From the NCBI GenBank assembly GCA_911728455.2, contig OU452229.1, positions 11,059,378-11,123,377 of the forward strand: a stretch of 64,000 bases of DNA, read 5' to 3'. The stretch's first letter is position 1. Each line of letters starts with the position of its first letter. Under the pieces are notes generated by a model. It was not told where the DNA came from and ran no database searches. It was given only the letters and a program-made list of their open reading frames with translations. The DNA is from Marthasterias glacialis (lineage: Eukaryota; Echinodermata; Asteroidea; Forcipulatida; Asteriidae). This document shows positions 22,922-35,700 of this stretch, piece by piece. Position numbers and translations under genes: made by a program.

Positions 22922-23312
22922 CGATAGTCTGAAGGATCGATAGTCCGAAGGTTCGACAGTCCGAAGGTTCGATAGTCCGAAGGTTCGATTGTCTGAAGAT
23001 TCGATAGTCCGAAGGTTTGATAGTCTGAAGGTTTGGTAGTCCGAAGGTTCGCTAGTCCGAAAGTTCGCTAGTCCTAAGGTTCGATAGTCTGAAGGTTCGA
23101 TAGTCCGAAGGTTCTATAGTCCGAAGGTTCTATAGTCCGAAGGTTCGATAGTCCGAAGGTTCGATAGTGCGAAGGTTCGACAGTCCGAAGGTTTGATAGT
23201 CCGAAGGTTTGATAGTTCGAAGGTTCGACAGTCCGCAGGTTTGATAGTCCGAAGGTTCGATAGTCCGAATGTTTATTAGTCCGAAGGTTCAATAGTCCGA
23301 AGGTTCCGTAGT
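22922..23312. repeat. 15-bp minisatellite
   Basis: About 26 copies of a unit close to GATAGTCCGAAGGTT with scattered substitutions. Because 15 is divisible by three, it leaves a spurious open frame on the minus strand. Confidence 0.92.
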
Positions 23313-23786
23313 TTAAAACTTTGTGTTACTTTTATTTTCGGAATAACAAACCTAATTTCATTTTCGGACAAATGAACTCATTGGAAATAGCGTGTTCGGA
23401 CTATCAAACCTTGGGATTAATAAACATTCGGACTATTGAACCTTCAGAATATCGAGCGGCACCCAGATTCACAACCAATTTTACAGCAACGCTTGACGTT
23501 TTAGGCAGAATCTTGTTTATAGAATTTGTGAGACTGAAATAAAAGGTGTTGGTCTTTTGTTTCCGGGTTGTTGTCTGAGGGGTCTACAATGAAGGATGTC
23601 TCAAATACATTGTTTTACAAAACTTCAACGAAAAGGAAGTTGGTTTTCTTGTAGCTTGTGACTGTAACTTGAACCTGTACTTGGTAACACATGTGCGGCT
23701 TGCATAGAAAGGAGGATTCCGGTTTGCACAACATTCACAGAAAATGAAACTGTATTTTCCAGAAATCCTGGAACCCAAACTGAGTG

Positions 23787-24151
23787 TTAAAGCCCCCGCT
23801 CCACATTGGTAAACTGGCTGTAAATGCTTCCATTCTTTGCACAAATCAAGATATTTTTTTAATAAAACCAACCTGTGAAAATGTCAGCTTATTTCGTGGT
23901 TTCATTTGCGAGAAAACGGTACAAATTCATTCAGCATTTTTTTTTACGTATTCCTATATAGAGTTTTTGTCTCACTGAGACAAAAGCTAGATTTGGGTCT
24001 ATTTCATTTATTATTTAAAAACGACAACACTTCAGGCAGAAATATTTCAAGGAATGTTTTCTCTCATCATTAACTCTATGCAATGCAAGTTATATGTAAA
24101 TCTGTGAACATTCATGTTTTTCTTCTTTCCGATGTTGAGCTGCGGCTTTAA
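23787..24151 (+). mobile_element. TTAA-flanked MITE, family T, copy 2
   Basis: Begins TTAAAGCCCCCGCTCCACATTGG, ends ATGTTGAGCTGCGGCTTTAA; 365 bases. Confidence 0.75.
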
Positions 24152-24967
24152 GCCCAAAAAGGAACCTAAGCACAACAAATTGTGCTTACCACTGAAAGGT
24201 TACCAGCCAAAATACTAGCCCCCCCCCCATGTCATCATTTGTGTGCCATTTGTAACTGGTTTCCTGCTCATTTTTGCTGACATTTTTGCAACACTTTTTT
24301 TGAGCATAAGCAACTCTATGAAATAGGGCCTACAATTGAGCCGAGGTTTTTAAGGATAGGGCTCTCTCCACACTGTGATAACTCTGTATGATGGCAGATC
24401 TAAAATGTTTTTCCAATTCATGAATGCCATTGATTTCTCTTGACTCGGATTAAATATGTATATTAAATAAAAAACGTATACAATGCTATGTATTTTAAAG
24501 GTGTATCGCGGCCTCGTTGAGCAATTTATTTGGGAGTAAAATAACTAATTATGATTGACTGATTTATTGGGCGGTAAAATAAACATGATTGACTGCAGAT
24601 CGTCAAAAAGAAGAACATAAACATCCACTATTAACAATACCCCCACCCTCCAAATTTGGCCAGGTTTCGTGGTTATTTGAAAAAAAAGGGGGGGGGTGTT
24701 CTGTGACGTGCATGTGACTTATATCTACTTCAAAAATTTAAAACCGATAGCTCACTTGATCATCGGGCTAGTTGTATCTAGTTCCACCCGTTTAAAATCT
24801 TATTAATGGATCCAATTAAACGCTGGTTGTTTGCAATAGACCGTTTGCGCAACCAATGTTTACATGTCACCACGTGACCTTTAGTGTGGGTACTACATCA
24901 TTTCGGCTGATGGCAAACTACAAACAAATACATGCTGTGACCAACACTGTAAAACGGGTGGGGGCGG

Positions 24968-25145
24968 TAGGAGTAAAGAACGTTGGAAAAGTGAGCATTT
25001 ATACCTTTTCAAATAGGCAAAGGAATCTCACAGTTTTGGAAAGCCTTTTTCTTCGGATGATTTCAGCTTCAAATCTGCGAAATTCTTGTGTTGGAAAGTG
25101 TGTGATCGCAGTCGTCTGGCCCAATAATGTTCCGTCGTGCAGATA
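24968..25145. repeat. Left arm of a long inverted repeat
   Basis: Reads gtaaagaacgttggaaaa...gaatctcacagttttggaaa...gatgatttcagcttcaaat...gttccgtcgtgca; the reverse complement recurs at 26893-27085 at roughly 80% identity. Confidence 0.8.
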
Positions 25146-26892
25146 GTATACTACCACATCGTGAACTTATACGTTCCTTTTAAAATTAATGTCCGAGACA
25201 TGCTTGAACTATCCTTACTGGCTTTATTCAGCCAAGATCGAAGATCTCCTGTACAAACTCTGGAATGTTTTTTTCCCACAGATTTCAAGAAAGAAAAGCC
25301 TCGATTGAATAAACAAATGCATTAATCGCACAAAACATGTTCAGTCAAATTATTTAAGGAAATAGTTCACTGTTATAAAAATTAACAATTTTACAAAACT
25401 AAAAAAATATATAAAGACAAACCAACAACAAATATATTAAAAAGGCCTTAGAACATTATGTTATTAAAAATTTACCAGTTTTACAACGAAAAAAATATAC
25501 AAAGATAAGCCACCAAAAAAAAGGGTCTAAAATTTTCAAGTGCAACCAGACTAACAAGAAATTGTCCTCAAGTAAACATAGGATCACCCCCCCCCCCCTG
25601 AAAAACAACGACAAAAACAAAACAGATTAGGCCTACTGCTAGGGTAGTATTATTCTAATACTAAAGTATAGTGGACAGCAGTGGTGCAATCACGGATGGA
25701 GGTGATATAAACCCTAATCTAGGTCCAACCGGACTTCCTGTGAGGGAAGGACATTTGATGTAAGAGTGGATTGGTTGTATGGGACTACCCATTACACAAG
25801 GCATGGTATGATGCTATCAAGTGGAACATTCATTGGGGTAAAGAATTAGTTTGTTTCACATCCATGCATTAAGCGATAAGCTCTTTATTCATATCCTACA
25901 TGCTAATCAGTTGCTAACACAGCATAACACCAACAGCCAGTCTGATGTCATGATGAGATATGAGCAAACCCTGAAGAAAAAAAAACTCACATACTGAAAA
26001 TAAATGCCTTGTTTTGTTCCTTTAGTTTAAATGACCATACTTCTCTATACTTTTCTATTTATTGATTTGGCTGACTTTTTGCACCATTTTATTTCCCTTT
26101 GAAATTGAATTCTATTTCTGATGTTAGTATGCTTGCGGGGTTCTTGTGCCAGACTCCCTTCCTTGAAAGGTACAGCACCATAGTCCATAGACAACCATGT
26201 CACCGATTATGATAATCCGGAGTCAAACAGAACAACCGTTATTTGATGACTTACCTATGGAGGAAGTAGAAGGTCTCGGTCTTGGCGCTCTCTCTCTCTC
26301 TCAACAAATATATATTATATAGGCCCTATATATATAAAACAACAGCAACACACCAGAAACAAGGTGGCAATGTCAGATGGTGGAGATACTTTTAATTGCT
26401 CTACATGTCCTTACACTATGCTGGTGAACTAATTCACACAAAACCAACCTTGCATCGTGAAGTCAGGAACGTCTGTTAAGAACGAATGAATTGACCGGCA
26501 TAATATATCCGGCAAACCGGCCGCAATTAAAACCAGCGGTTTCTCCGCGTGGTTGGTATAGACTAAAACTAATACTAGACTGATTGCGCCCTCCGAGTCA
26601 CGTGACCTGTCTTGGGTATTAATCGTGACTGAACAAACACGAGGTCCTTCAAAGGAAATTCCGGTACGTTACGATGATTGTTGCATTTGTTTATTCGATC
26701 GAGACTTTTCTTCCTCAAAATCTGAAAAATAATATTTCTGAGTTTGTACCAGAGACCTTCGAGTGGCTTAATAAAGCCAGTAAGGACAGTTCCAGCATGG
26801 AGGTAGGAATTGGTTCCAGCAAGTCTTGGACAATTTTTTTATTAGGAACGTATAATGTTCACGATGTGATATCGTACTACTACTAGTGCATA

Positions 26893-27085
26893 GTTGCACC
26901 ATAGTTGCACGACGGTGCGGGAACATTTGGCGGGCCAGAGGACCGCGATCGCACACTAGAATTTCACAGTTTTGAAGCTGAAATCATCCAAAAAAAGAAA
27001 GGCTTTCCAAAACTGTGTGATTCCTTTGTCTATTTGAAATTCCGCAAGGTTACGTATAAATGCTTTTCCAACGTTCTTTACTTCT
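26893..27085. repeat. Right arm of a long inverted repeat
   Basis: Inverse of 24968-25145, separated by about 1.75 kb without recognised coding sequence. Confidence 0.8.
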
Positions 27086-30000
27086 TTTTTACAGTGATTT
27101 ACATAACAAAGAAAATAACAGGCGGGTTGCTAAATCGTCGTCCGACGCCGGTAGTGCATAACTCAAAATAAACCTCTTTTGTAGTACAATACTGGTAGTA
27201 TATGAAACAGTAATGTGATTAAAATCAATGTCACAACATACAACTTTAATAAAGGGCTTAGTAACTGTGTTATTTTACCAAAAGCCGACTGTTATAAAAA
27301 AAAAAATACGATAAAGCGCTTTTTGTTGCATGACTGTGAGGCCGCGAGACTGGATGGATCATCGGTACCACAATTTAGTGGTTCAAGACTCACCCCGATC
27401 CATTGCCACAAGAGGGCGTGCTCTCAACCTAGACCTCCCCACCGGCCCCCTGAGAGCATGCTGCGCTGAGAGCTAGTAGTAGTAGGACTAGGACTAAGAG
27501 TTCGCTGACCAACAACACCCAGACCATGCAGCAGACTGATAAAATAATAATAATGCCAGTTACAACGCCAAAAGGTAGTACGCTCGATCGCGGATCACGT
27601 GTAGGCCTAGTGAACTAGGTATATTCAAAGTAGATCATCCAGCTGCAACTCTACTCAATGACAGTAATACCAACAAATTCCCCCAAGAAGGTTAAGCGAC
27701 GGGTTTGCGCAAGGGATCGGAGTACACGGTAGTCTACATCACATCACTAATGGTTGTTTACTGTGCTCATTTAGTCATTGGAAGACTGGCAAATTTTATG
27801 ATCAGGTAAGTTCGCCGGATTTAATTTGAATGCATGTAATTTAATTGTAAACACACCTTTAGTTTAACCATGTGTCACTGGGCCAGTCTCAAGTCTTACT
27901 TTAGTCTTTAGTCCTAGGAAGTATTATTAGGATAGGAGTAATGAATGTTTGACGTGCTATTCGATTTTTCTATATTCCCTGACACCAGCACCAGCCAACC
28001 AGCTGCAGCACTGCAGCTACTTTTTTCCAAGTACCAAATAATAATATAACTTATAAAAAATATCATGCTCGCTTGTGTACTGTCATGTCCTGAATGAAAA
28101 CTAGGATTTTTTTTTTTTAAATTTTAGTCATAAATAGTCCACTCCTACATTCATGCAAACTTTGTAACTTGTGAGTTGTGCGACTGTGTGATTTGGATTT
28201 TTGACTACATTCAAGAATGTAAATTTTTCCACAGGACTCGAAAGCACCGAGAATACAGTGCTTAATCACACATCGGTGTAAGGCAAATTGAAATTTATAT
28301 TCATTCCCCCGATGCAAATATTAACATCTATCTACATGTATCGTTCAAGAAGTTCTAATTATTTAAGGACATTTTTAGGAATTCAAATTCCAAGAAAAAT
28401 CAAAGGAAATTTTGTGAAAATCTAAGAAGGAAAAAATTGTGCCAATCTAGCAGCTGTCTAAGGATTAAGGAAATTGGATGCGTATGATGACGTCACTGTG
28501 AGGGCCATTTATTCGCTAGTTTACAGAGCTGGTCTTTATAGCACATGTAAATACACCCCCATGTGACCAGTCATCGACCAATCAGAGTACATAAACTCTG
28601 TGCAAGGTATTTATTAATATACAAATAATGACTGCTGCGTGTGCTATGGTTCAAAGTCTTTCGCCTCGGGAAAACAGAACGCTCAGGGGATCCCCGATGG
28701 TTTTCTAGTTTGAACAAAAACGCGAGTAAAAGCAGTCAATATTTGTTTATAACACCCCATACATGGAGAGCGAACCGAGGATTTTCCGCAGTCATCTTGG
28801 ATTCTTACAGGACGGAAATTTAACGTTGTAGCTAGCGAGTCATGAAAAGGATGGTGCACAGTCATTTGTTTGCTTTGCATATAGAATGGTGGGACGACCC
28901 GCGTTTTGTGTTTTCAAATCCTCTAGAAAAAACGCGGGCATTGACTGATAACGTGTCCTATCCAGTCAGTATTGTTGGAGATCAATGGGTTTGAGGTGTG
29001 TCACTACGCGCTGTAGGCTATACACTAAAACAGACGTCTTGGTACCACGCACCTCGGTTTAGTACCCTGGTTGCTAATGGTAGGCCCCCTATAGTACATT
29101 GGTTGCTATGGGTGTAGTACAATGCCGTTTGCGTGTCTTTCTAGTGAAAATAAGACATATCATGTGATGCGCTCTAAACCAATCACAAAACAGTACATGT
29201 ATGTATGGGGTGTTATACACAAGAGTATGCCCCTGGGGTGAGGCCCTGTACTACTACATTAATGCAATCATTATAATACAATACAACTATTTTTAGCATG
29301 TTTAGTAGTACTTTTTGTAGTACACAATACAATGTTCCATGATAGAGGAAGGAAATTATACGCAATCAGGACATGGATGATGATGAGCCATGCTACTTGG
29401 ATGGTTGTCATGGTGGTAGAAAATAAATTGTTCTATGAAAGTAAGATTATGTACTGTAGGGTGCATTTCAGACCTACCTCCATTTTAAGTGCCAGTACGT
29501 GTATTGGCACTAAAAATGGGTCTACTTCCGACCTAGCTGGGGCCAATCCATTGATTATTTGACAAAGTCAAAGCATGGTCATGGGATGGGTCCCATGGGC
29601 AACGATGGGTCCAACACAGGATAACCCATGTGTGCTCCTCTGGCTGCATCCTGCACCCAAGATTCATATGAGGGCCCATAATTATGAGTTGGCCCAGATA
29701 ACCCATATGGGATACGTCTGGGGCACTACAATGTAGCTGGGGGGGGGGGGGGGGACAACCTGGGAATGGGCTATACCCTTATAGACATTCCATGTGATTC
29801 AAAAGGAGGGTTCCATGTGGGTGGTACAAATGGGGCCCATATGGGGCAGCCCAGATTACCATCAAATTCAAGTTAAATCAATGTTTGCGAATTGTCAGTT
29901 ATACGTAAATCAAAGTCTTTTAAATAATTTACGCTACCGCAATAACTAAATACAATTGGGGCATTGTTTTAGTTAGGGGGTAGTGGCAAAAATGCACATT

Positions 30001-31624
30001 CTTTTACTTTAACCCTAATCAACCCAAATCCTTCAGATTAATTTTCTCCAAATAGAAGGATTTTGAAGGATATGGGGTATTAGGCCACTGCAGTAGAGAA
30101 GGATCCTGAAGGATTTGGGTCATAGTGTGTTTCTGCTGTGGAAGGATTGAGTAGGAATTAGGCTAATATGCTGTTTTTGATATGGATTTAGAAGGATTAG
30201 GATCATGCTGTGTGTGATTTTGCTAAATATCAAGCAATAAACCACAAGGGAAACTGACTGGGTAAATTGTTTAAATAACCGGTGGTTGCAGGTTCAAATC
30301 CCGCTCCAGTCAATTTTTCTTTGTTCACCCAAAATTGATTTTGCTAAAATGTGATTAGCAGGAATTGGGTCATATGCAATTTGGCTCAACTATAATTAAC
30401 AGATTATCATGGGCTGAAAGGATTTAGAAGGAACTACTGTAGGTCATGCATAGTGGATAAAATATACCTGTACAAGGATTTAGAGAGGTTTGGGCTTTAT
30501 GGTCTCTTTACCCTGTCTCTCAGAGAATTAATAGTCCTAATTTTGAGTGAAAATAAGCTGAAATTATCAACTTTTAGGCAAAAAAAATGTGACATTGAAA
30601 CACAGCACCAACAATTATATTTTCTATACAGTTACCTCTGGTTAATTGTAACCTAAAATGATTGATAGTACATCACTTTTGCCAATAACACTCTTGTTTC
30701 ATAAATAATTTGATATTTTCTTAATTTGAAAGGTTTGGCAAAAATGAGTTCCAGGTGTATGCTTTAATTTCAGCGGTTTACACGTGAAATCTCAGTCCTA
30801 CTAGTGAGTGTATCGTCCTATTAGCTGTTCCATCTTTACAAATTCGATGGATAAGTTAGGCATGTATGTTAATTTGAAGCACAGACCACAGAGATATTGT
30901 AAAGAGACATTTAAGCCAACAATAAAAATAGGGTCATTCTAATTTTTGACAAACCACTTTGCCCCCCCCCCCATGTTAAATGTTGTGAAACTTTGTGGTA
31001 ACATCGAAACTGCTTGCTGAGCTTTAATACTTTGACATTCTACTTAAAAGGTATTTTTGTAATGGAGCTTTTTAACATGACGCGTATCAAATTTTGCAAA
31101 GTTGTTTTTGCACCACAAAAATGGGATTAAAACACTGATAGACTAAATCAATTGAATTTTTAGCTTAAAATTGACCGATTTATCGAAAGTAGACACTTAA
31201 ACGATATGAAAAAGATCCTACTGTGGCCTTAATGTGATGAAAACATTTTGAGTGTCCCCTTTTACACGTGAAACCCATGCGTTTTGAAGAATAGAGTGCA
31301 CATGATTCCTGCAAAGTGATTGAAAAGAAATTACATGGAATCATTCCAAAGTAACTTATTAGATAGGGCCTATGACAAGTTAAAATTGGTTTTACGGGTA
31401 ATAAAGGATGATTTTTGAATTGATGGCCTAAAATGTGCATGTCACAAACTGGCCCCCAATTTAAAGAATGACCCAATCACAAACTACATCAGTCTATTAG
31501 GCCCTAAGACATTTGAAAAAAAGTTTATTTATGACTATTATTAAAGTAAAAAATCCATTTATTGTTCAGGTTGTTTCATACCCAGGGGCTTATCCCTGGC
31601 TTATCATCAAATGTGGTTTTGCAT

Positions 31625-32090
31625 TATATCCTGCCCACATAGGCTTGCCCCCTGAGGTCTTTCCCATTATAAGACACCCATAGGCCTTTGCAATATATGC
31701 TGCCCATATGGGCTTGCCCGGGTATTCCCCACTTCCGGTACCCATATGGGCCATCGCATATTCTGCCCATTATAGGCTTGCCTGGGTATTCCCCACTTAC
31801 GGTACCCATGGGCCATCGCATCCTGCCCATATGGGATTGCCCAAGTATTCCCCACTTACGGTACCCATATGGGCCATCGCATATCCTGCCCATATGGGAT
31901 TGCCCAAGTATTCCCCACTTACGGTACCCATATGGGCCATCGCATATCCTGCCCATATGGGATTGCCCAAGTATTCCCCACTTAGGGTACCCAGGGCCAT
32001 CGCATGCCCTGCCCATAATATGGGCTTGCACAGGTCTTTCCCATATACCCATATGGGCCAAGGCATGGGCTTGCTCGGGTCTTTCCCATG
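31625..32090. repeat. 63-bp minisatellite
   Basis: About six to seven units resembling 'tgcccatatgggattgccca' + 'agtattccccacttacggta' + 'cccatatgggccatcgcat'. The period keeps several frames open on both strands (up to 145 codons); these are not treated as genes. Confidence 0.9.
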
Positions 32091-32284
32091 AAGTATCATG
32101 AATGTATCATGTCCGCTGAAGTCTGTTGCCACCTTCACCTAGCCCTGCTAGAGTCCCGGAAACCCCCATATTTAAAAGTTACTCTTCCAACATGTCCAAT
32201 GTAACTTTCCTCTAATTGTTGGTTTCATTTTGAATTTGACATGCTATTGCTAGATTAATAACAAAATATATGTGTTGTAAATCA

Positions 32285-32488
32285 GACCTGGGACCAATTT
32301 CATAGCGCTGCTTAAGCACAAAAAGTAGCTAAGCACAACAAAATTATGCTTACCAGAATAAGGTTACCAGCCAGAATACCAAATCACATGTACAATCTGT
32401 GACAGGTATCCGGCTTACTTTTGCTCAGCAGAAAATTTTTTAAGCAATATTTTCTGCTCTTAAGCAGCTCTGTGAAATTGGGCCTAGC
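32285..32488. mobile_element. MITE-like element, 'CCAATTTCATAGxGCTGCTTAAGCA' family
   Basis: Inverted ends gggaccaatttcatagcgct and gcagctctgtgaaattgggc; related ends occur at 47288-47475 and 24140-24335. It lies about 100 bases before the dehydrogenase start codon, so it may be part of the promoter or 5' UTR. Confidence 0.6.
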
Positions 32489-32590
32489 ACCTCTCAATTC
32501 TCTGTCCTCGTTAAACATCCGTCACTCCATTACATTCCAGACCCACCCACTGATGTTGCTGCTAAATGTGCACTTCGAACATTAAATGGT

Positions 32591-32762
32591 ATGGCCTCGA
32601 CCGATAAAAGCAGAACAGTCTCGGATGGAGAAGTGATGTCACATAATCCACCTGCTGTAACGATATGTACCAAGTACCCCTACATATCCAATTGGATAAA
32701 ACAACATATGAAGGGGAAGTCCTTCGACATCCCTCTCGTTTTTGTGGACATCCAGGGACCAG
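32591..32762 (+). CDS. Dehydrogenase exon 1 (start codon)
   Basis: Begins MASTDKSRTVSDGEVMSHNP and ends FVDIQGP with donor ACCAG|GTAACA. The frame stays open upstream only through repeat sequence, so the first Met is taken as start; a second Met at residue 16 (MSHNPPAV) is an alternative. A MITE begins about 12 bases past this donor. Confidence 0.85.
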
Positions 32763-35700
32763 GTAACATGACAAATAGACTGATCCATTAAGCCCCGCCC
32801 CTTTCTGTGTTGACCGATCACAGCCTTGGCTATGCCACCGAAAGTCCGACAAAAGTCCGCCACGATAAAATCCCATTGGAAAATGTAAACATGTGTGCGC
32901 GTGCTTATAGCGTGCGCGTTCATGCTGTGCAGTGTGGCACGGAAGAGATGCACGTTGTGCTCACGTGTACAGTGGTGATGTAGCCAATGCTGCTTGGTGG
33001 ATCGGTTTATTCAGTATTAAAGTGATCTATATTAACCACTTACTGTCAGAAGACAAGTATAAAAATAGATACAAGAACAATTTTAACAGACATGCAAACA
33101 GAAGTCTGATAGACACGTTTAAAAAAAAAAAAGTCCAGGGATGCCTGTGTAAACATGCTCGGACATTCCATATGTGCAGTTGTGGAATTCATGGCAGTAA
33201 GTGGTTACAGAAACGACACGTGATTGGTAAGAATCAAGAGAAAATCAATTAAACAAAAGAGTAATAAATTGAACGCTTACATTAATACAAAAAAAAAAAT
33301 CAATTTTGGGATGAACAAAAAAAATTTAGTGGAGCGGAGTTGACCCTTTGTTGGCGGTCTCCTTATTAGTCAATATCTTTGTTCGGGGGTGCATTCAACC
33401 GGTTACTGCCGTGTTGCTAGGGATCACACCCAAGTTTACGATACACACCATCGAGCTAGGGTATAGCTCAGTGGATACAAACTGGGAAGCAGCAGCATGG
33501 GGATCACCTAAAGAGTGATGTGATCTAGCATAGTATTTCCACTAGGAAGTAGTATTACTAAATGTTCTCAGGAGTATTTACCCTCTTATGTCTTAAGCTA
33601 GCTGTCCCAACTCACTCACTCACTCGTCCGCATAGACAGCAAAGGTCCGTTGGGCCGATCTCCTTTGTCCACGCCCTACAGCTTCATCCCACATGTTGTC
33701 AATCACGCTGGGCCGTCCAAGTTGTTCTTGCCAGGATGACCTGGGAACGACCCTTGGGTCTCTTCCAGCCGGGACCAGCTGTCCCAACACTTGGTTCATA
33801 TTTATTTAGATTTGATCGCTGTAAGCAAAGATGAACGTGCACTTGAGGACAAATATTGTTTTCTGGTGTATATATTGGGACTTGAATGAATCTAAAAGCC
33901 AATTCTCAAAAGCCAAATGTTTTTCACAGTTGATTCTTTTTTGACTTGTTATGTTCGTGTATTGAATCCTAATTGTTTTTTTATTCTTTTCGTAACATGT
34001 AGGAGAGATAACCGCAGAGGTTCTTGCAACTCTTGAAGAGGCGGAGATAATAATCAGTGAGACAGACCGCATCGGGCCAATTTACAAAAAATTGAAGAAG
34101 ACTAAGTGGATTCAGTCCACATGGGCAGGTTTGTTGTGCCAACTTCAAGAACTAAATGTACACAAATGAGGTGACCTTAGTCTCTATATATTTCCTCCTC
34201 GAAGTGTTTCAAATGTCAAGTCCAGTCTTTATTCTCCAAGCTTTTTTTTCAGTAGTAATTTAAAAACAACTTTTCTTCTTGCAGGATTTAGTGGGTTCTA
34301 CGAGTACCTTGATTTCAATGAACTGCCAACCTTCACATTTACACGCTTTGGTCAGGGGTTAAAGACCAGCATGGCAGAGTACACCATAGGCCATATCATT
34401 GCTCATGAGAGATCTTTCGTGGACCTGCAAAGAAACCAAGAGCAGAAAATATGGTAACATCACCAAATTATTAAAGAACAACTTGGACGAAAGTAACAAT
34501 ATTGTTCTTTTGTTACAGCAACAAAAGAACGAGTAAACGGTAAACGAGTGCAGAATGATTCAATAAAAAAGTTGTTAAAAAGGTGTTAAAAAAACAAACA
34601 CATTTGTATCAGTGTCATGCTGGGCAAAAACGCAGAGTTTCACAAAATGCCCCTGAGCACCTAGGAATCTAAAACAGCATAGTAGTAAATGTGGGCAGTA
34701 GTGAGATACCTTTTAGACGCTAGGTGGCAGTAAACTTACTGGATAATTCATTAAATTCATATTAGTTGTGTTCAGGCCTGGAATTAAACGGAGACCACAG
34801 AGCCCATGGCCTCTGTTGCCCTGGTCTTGGCCTTGGTGCCCCTTCAAAAGTTTACCACCTAGACTTCAAGACTTTCCAATGGAAGTGCCCTTTGCAAAAT
34901 GAAAATGGCCTTGCCCTCTCAAAGATGAAATTCCAGGACTGGTGTAGTTCTGGGTATGCACAGAATTCTGATTACAACAGACTATAACCAAAGCAAAAAA
35001 TGAGTGGGGCACCAGTCACAACAGTGTAAACATAATGGAATGTTGGCTGGTAACCTGTTTCTGCTACGCAAGATTTTTCTGTGCTGAGCAAGTTTCTGTG
35101 CTTACTGGCTTTATGACATTGGGCCCAGAGCCCAAGGTTATAGCTCTACCTTCTCACTGTAAGCAACAGAGTTGTGCTTTTAAAAGCAGAAAAATCTGCG
35201 CTTCAGAACATTAGCCTATTTCACATATAGCATATTTTTTGCTTGTGGGCATTTGTGCTACGTGTTATCGAGTATTAAAGCCCCAGCTCAACATTGGTAA
35301 ACTGACTGTAAATGCTTCCATTCTTTGCACAAGTCAAGATATTTGTAATAAAACCAACCTGTGAATATGTCAGCTCATTTTGTTGTTTCATTTGCGAAAA
35401 AAACGATAAAAATGCTTTCAGCATTTTTGTACGCATTCGTATTGGCAGAGTTTTCGTCTCACTGAGACACTCATTTTCAATCTTATTTCATCTATTATTC
35501 AAAAACGATACCACAGGCAGAAATATTTTCAAGGAAAGTTTTCCACCATCATTTTCTTTACTCCATGTTAGGTGTACATGTACAGGTATGTAAACCTGTA
35601 AACATTTATGTTTTTCTTCTGACCAATGTTGAGCTGGGGCTTTAAGCAGAGAATGGTGAACGTAAGCGCAAAATTCCACTGTAAGCAGAGCCATAAAATT

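Larger units (their letters stand above)
23313..32590. other. Intergenic spacer between the divergent TRPM and dehydrogenase genes
   Basis: No recognisable gene. Contents: family T MITE (23787-24151), long inverted repeat (24968-25145 with 26893-27085), poly-G tract at 29739-29753, a stretch rich in 'gaaggatt' (30025-30200), SINE tail (30283-30330), the 63-bp minisatellite and a MITE before the dehydrogenase start. Confidence 0.55.

Noticed and set aside
23074..23292. 72-codon repetitive protein
   Set aside because: Frame created by the 15-bp minisatellite.
22922..23312. CRISPR array
   Set aside because: Units are contiguous 15-mers without spacers, in a eukaryotic genome.
24856..25325. Plus-strand frames of 96 and 62 codons as a gene
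   Set aside because: They overlap one arm of the long inverted repeat and have no recognised domain.
31624..32138. Open frames of 104-145 codons on both strands
   Set aside because: They are produced by the stop-free 63-bp tandem repeat; no family likeness or splice signals.
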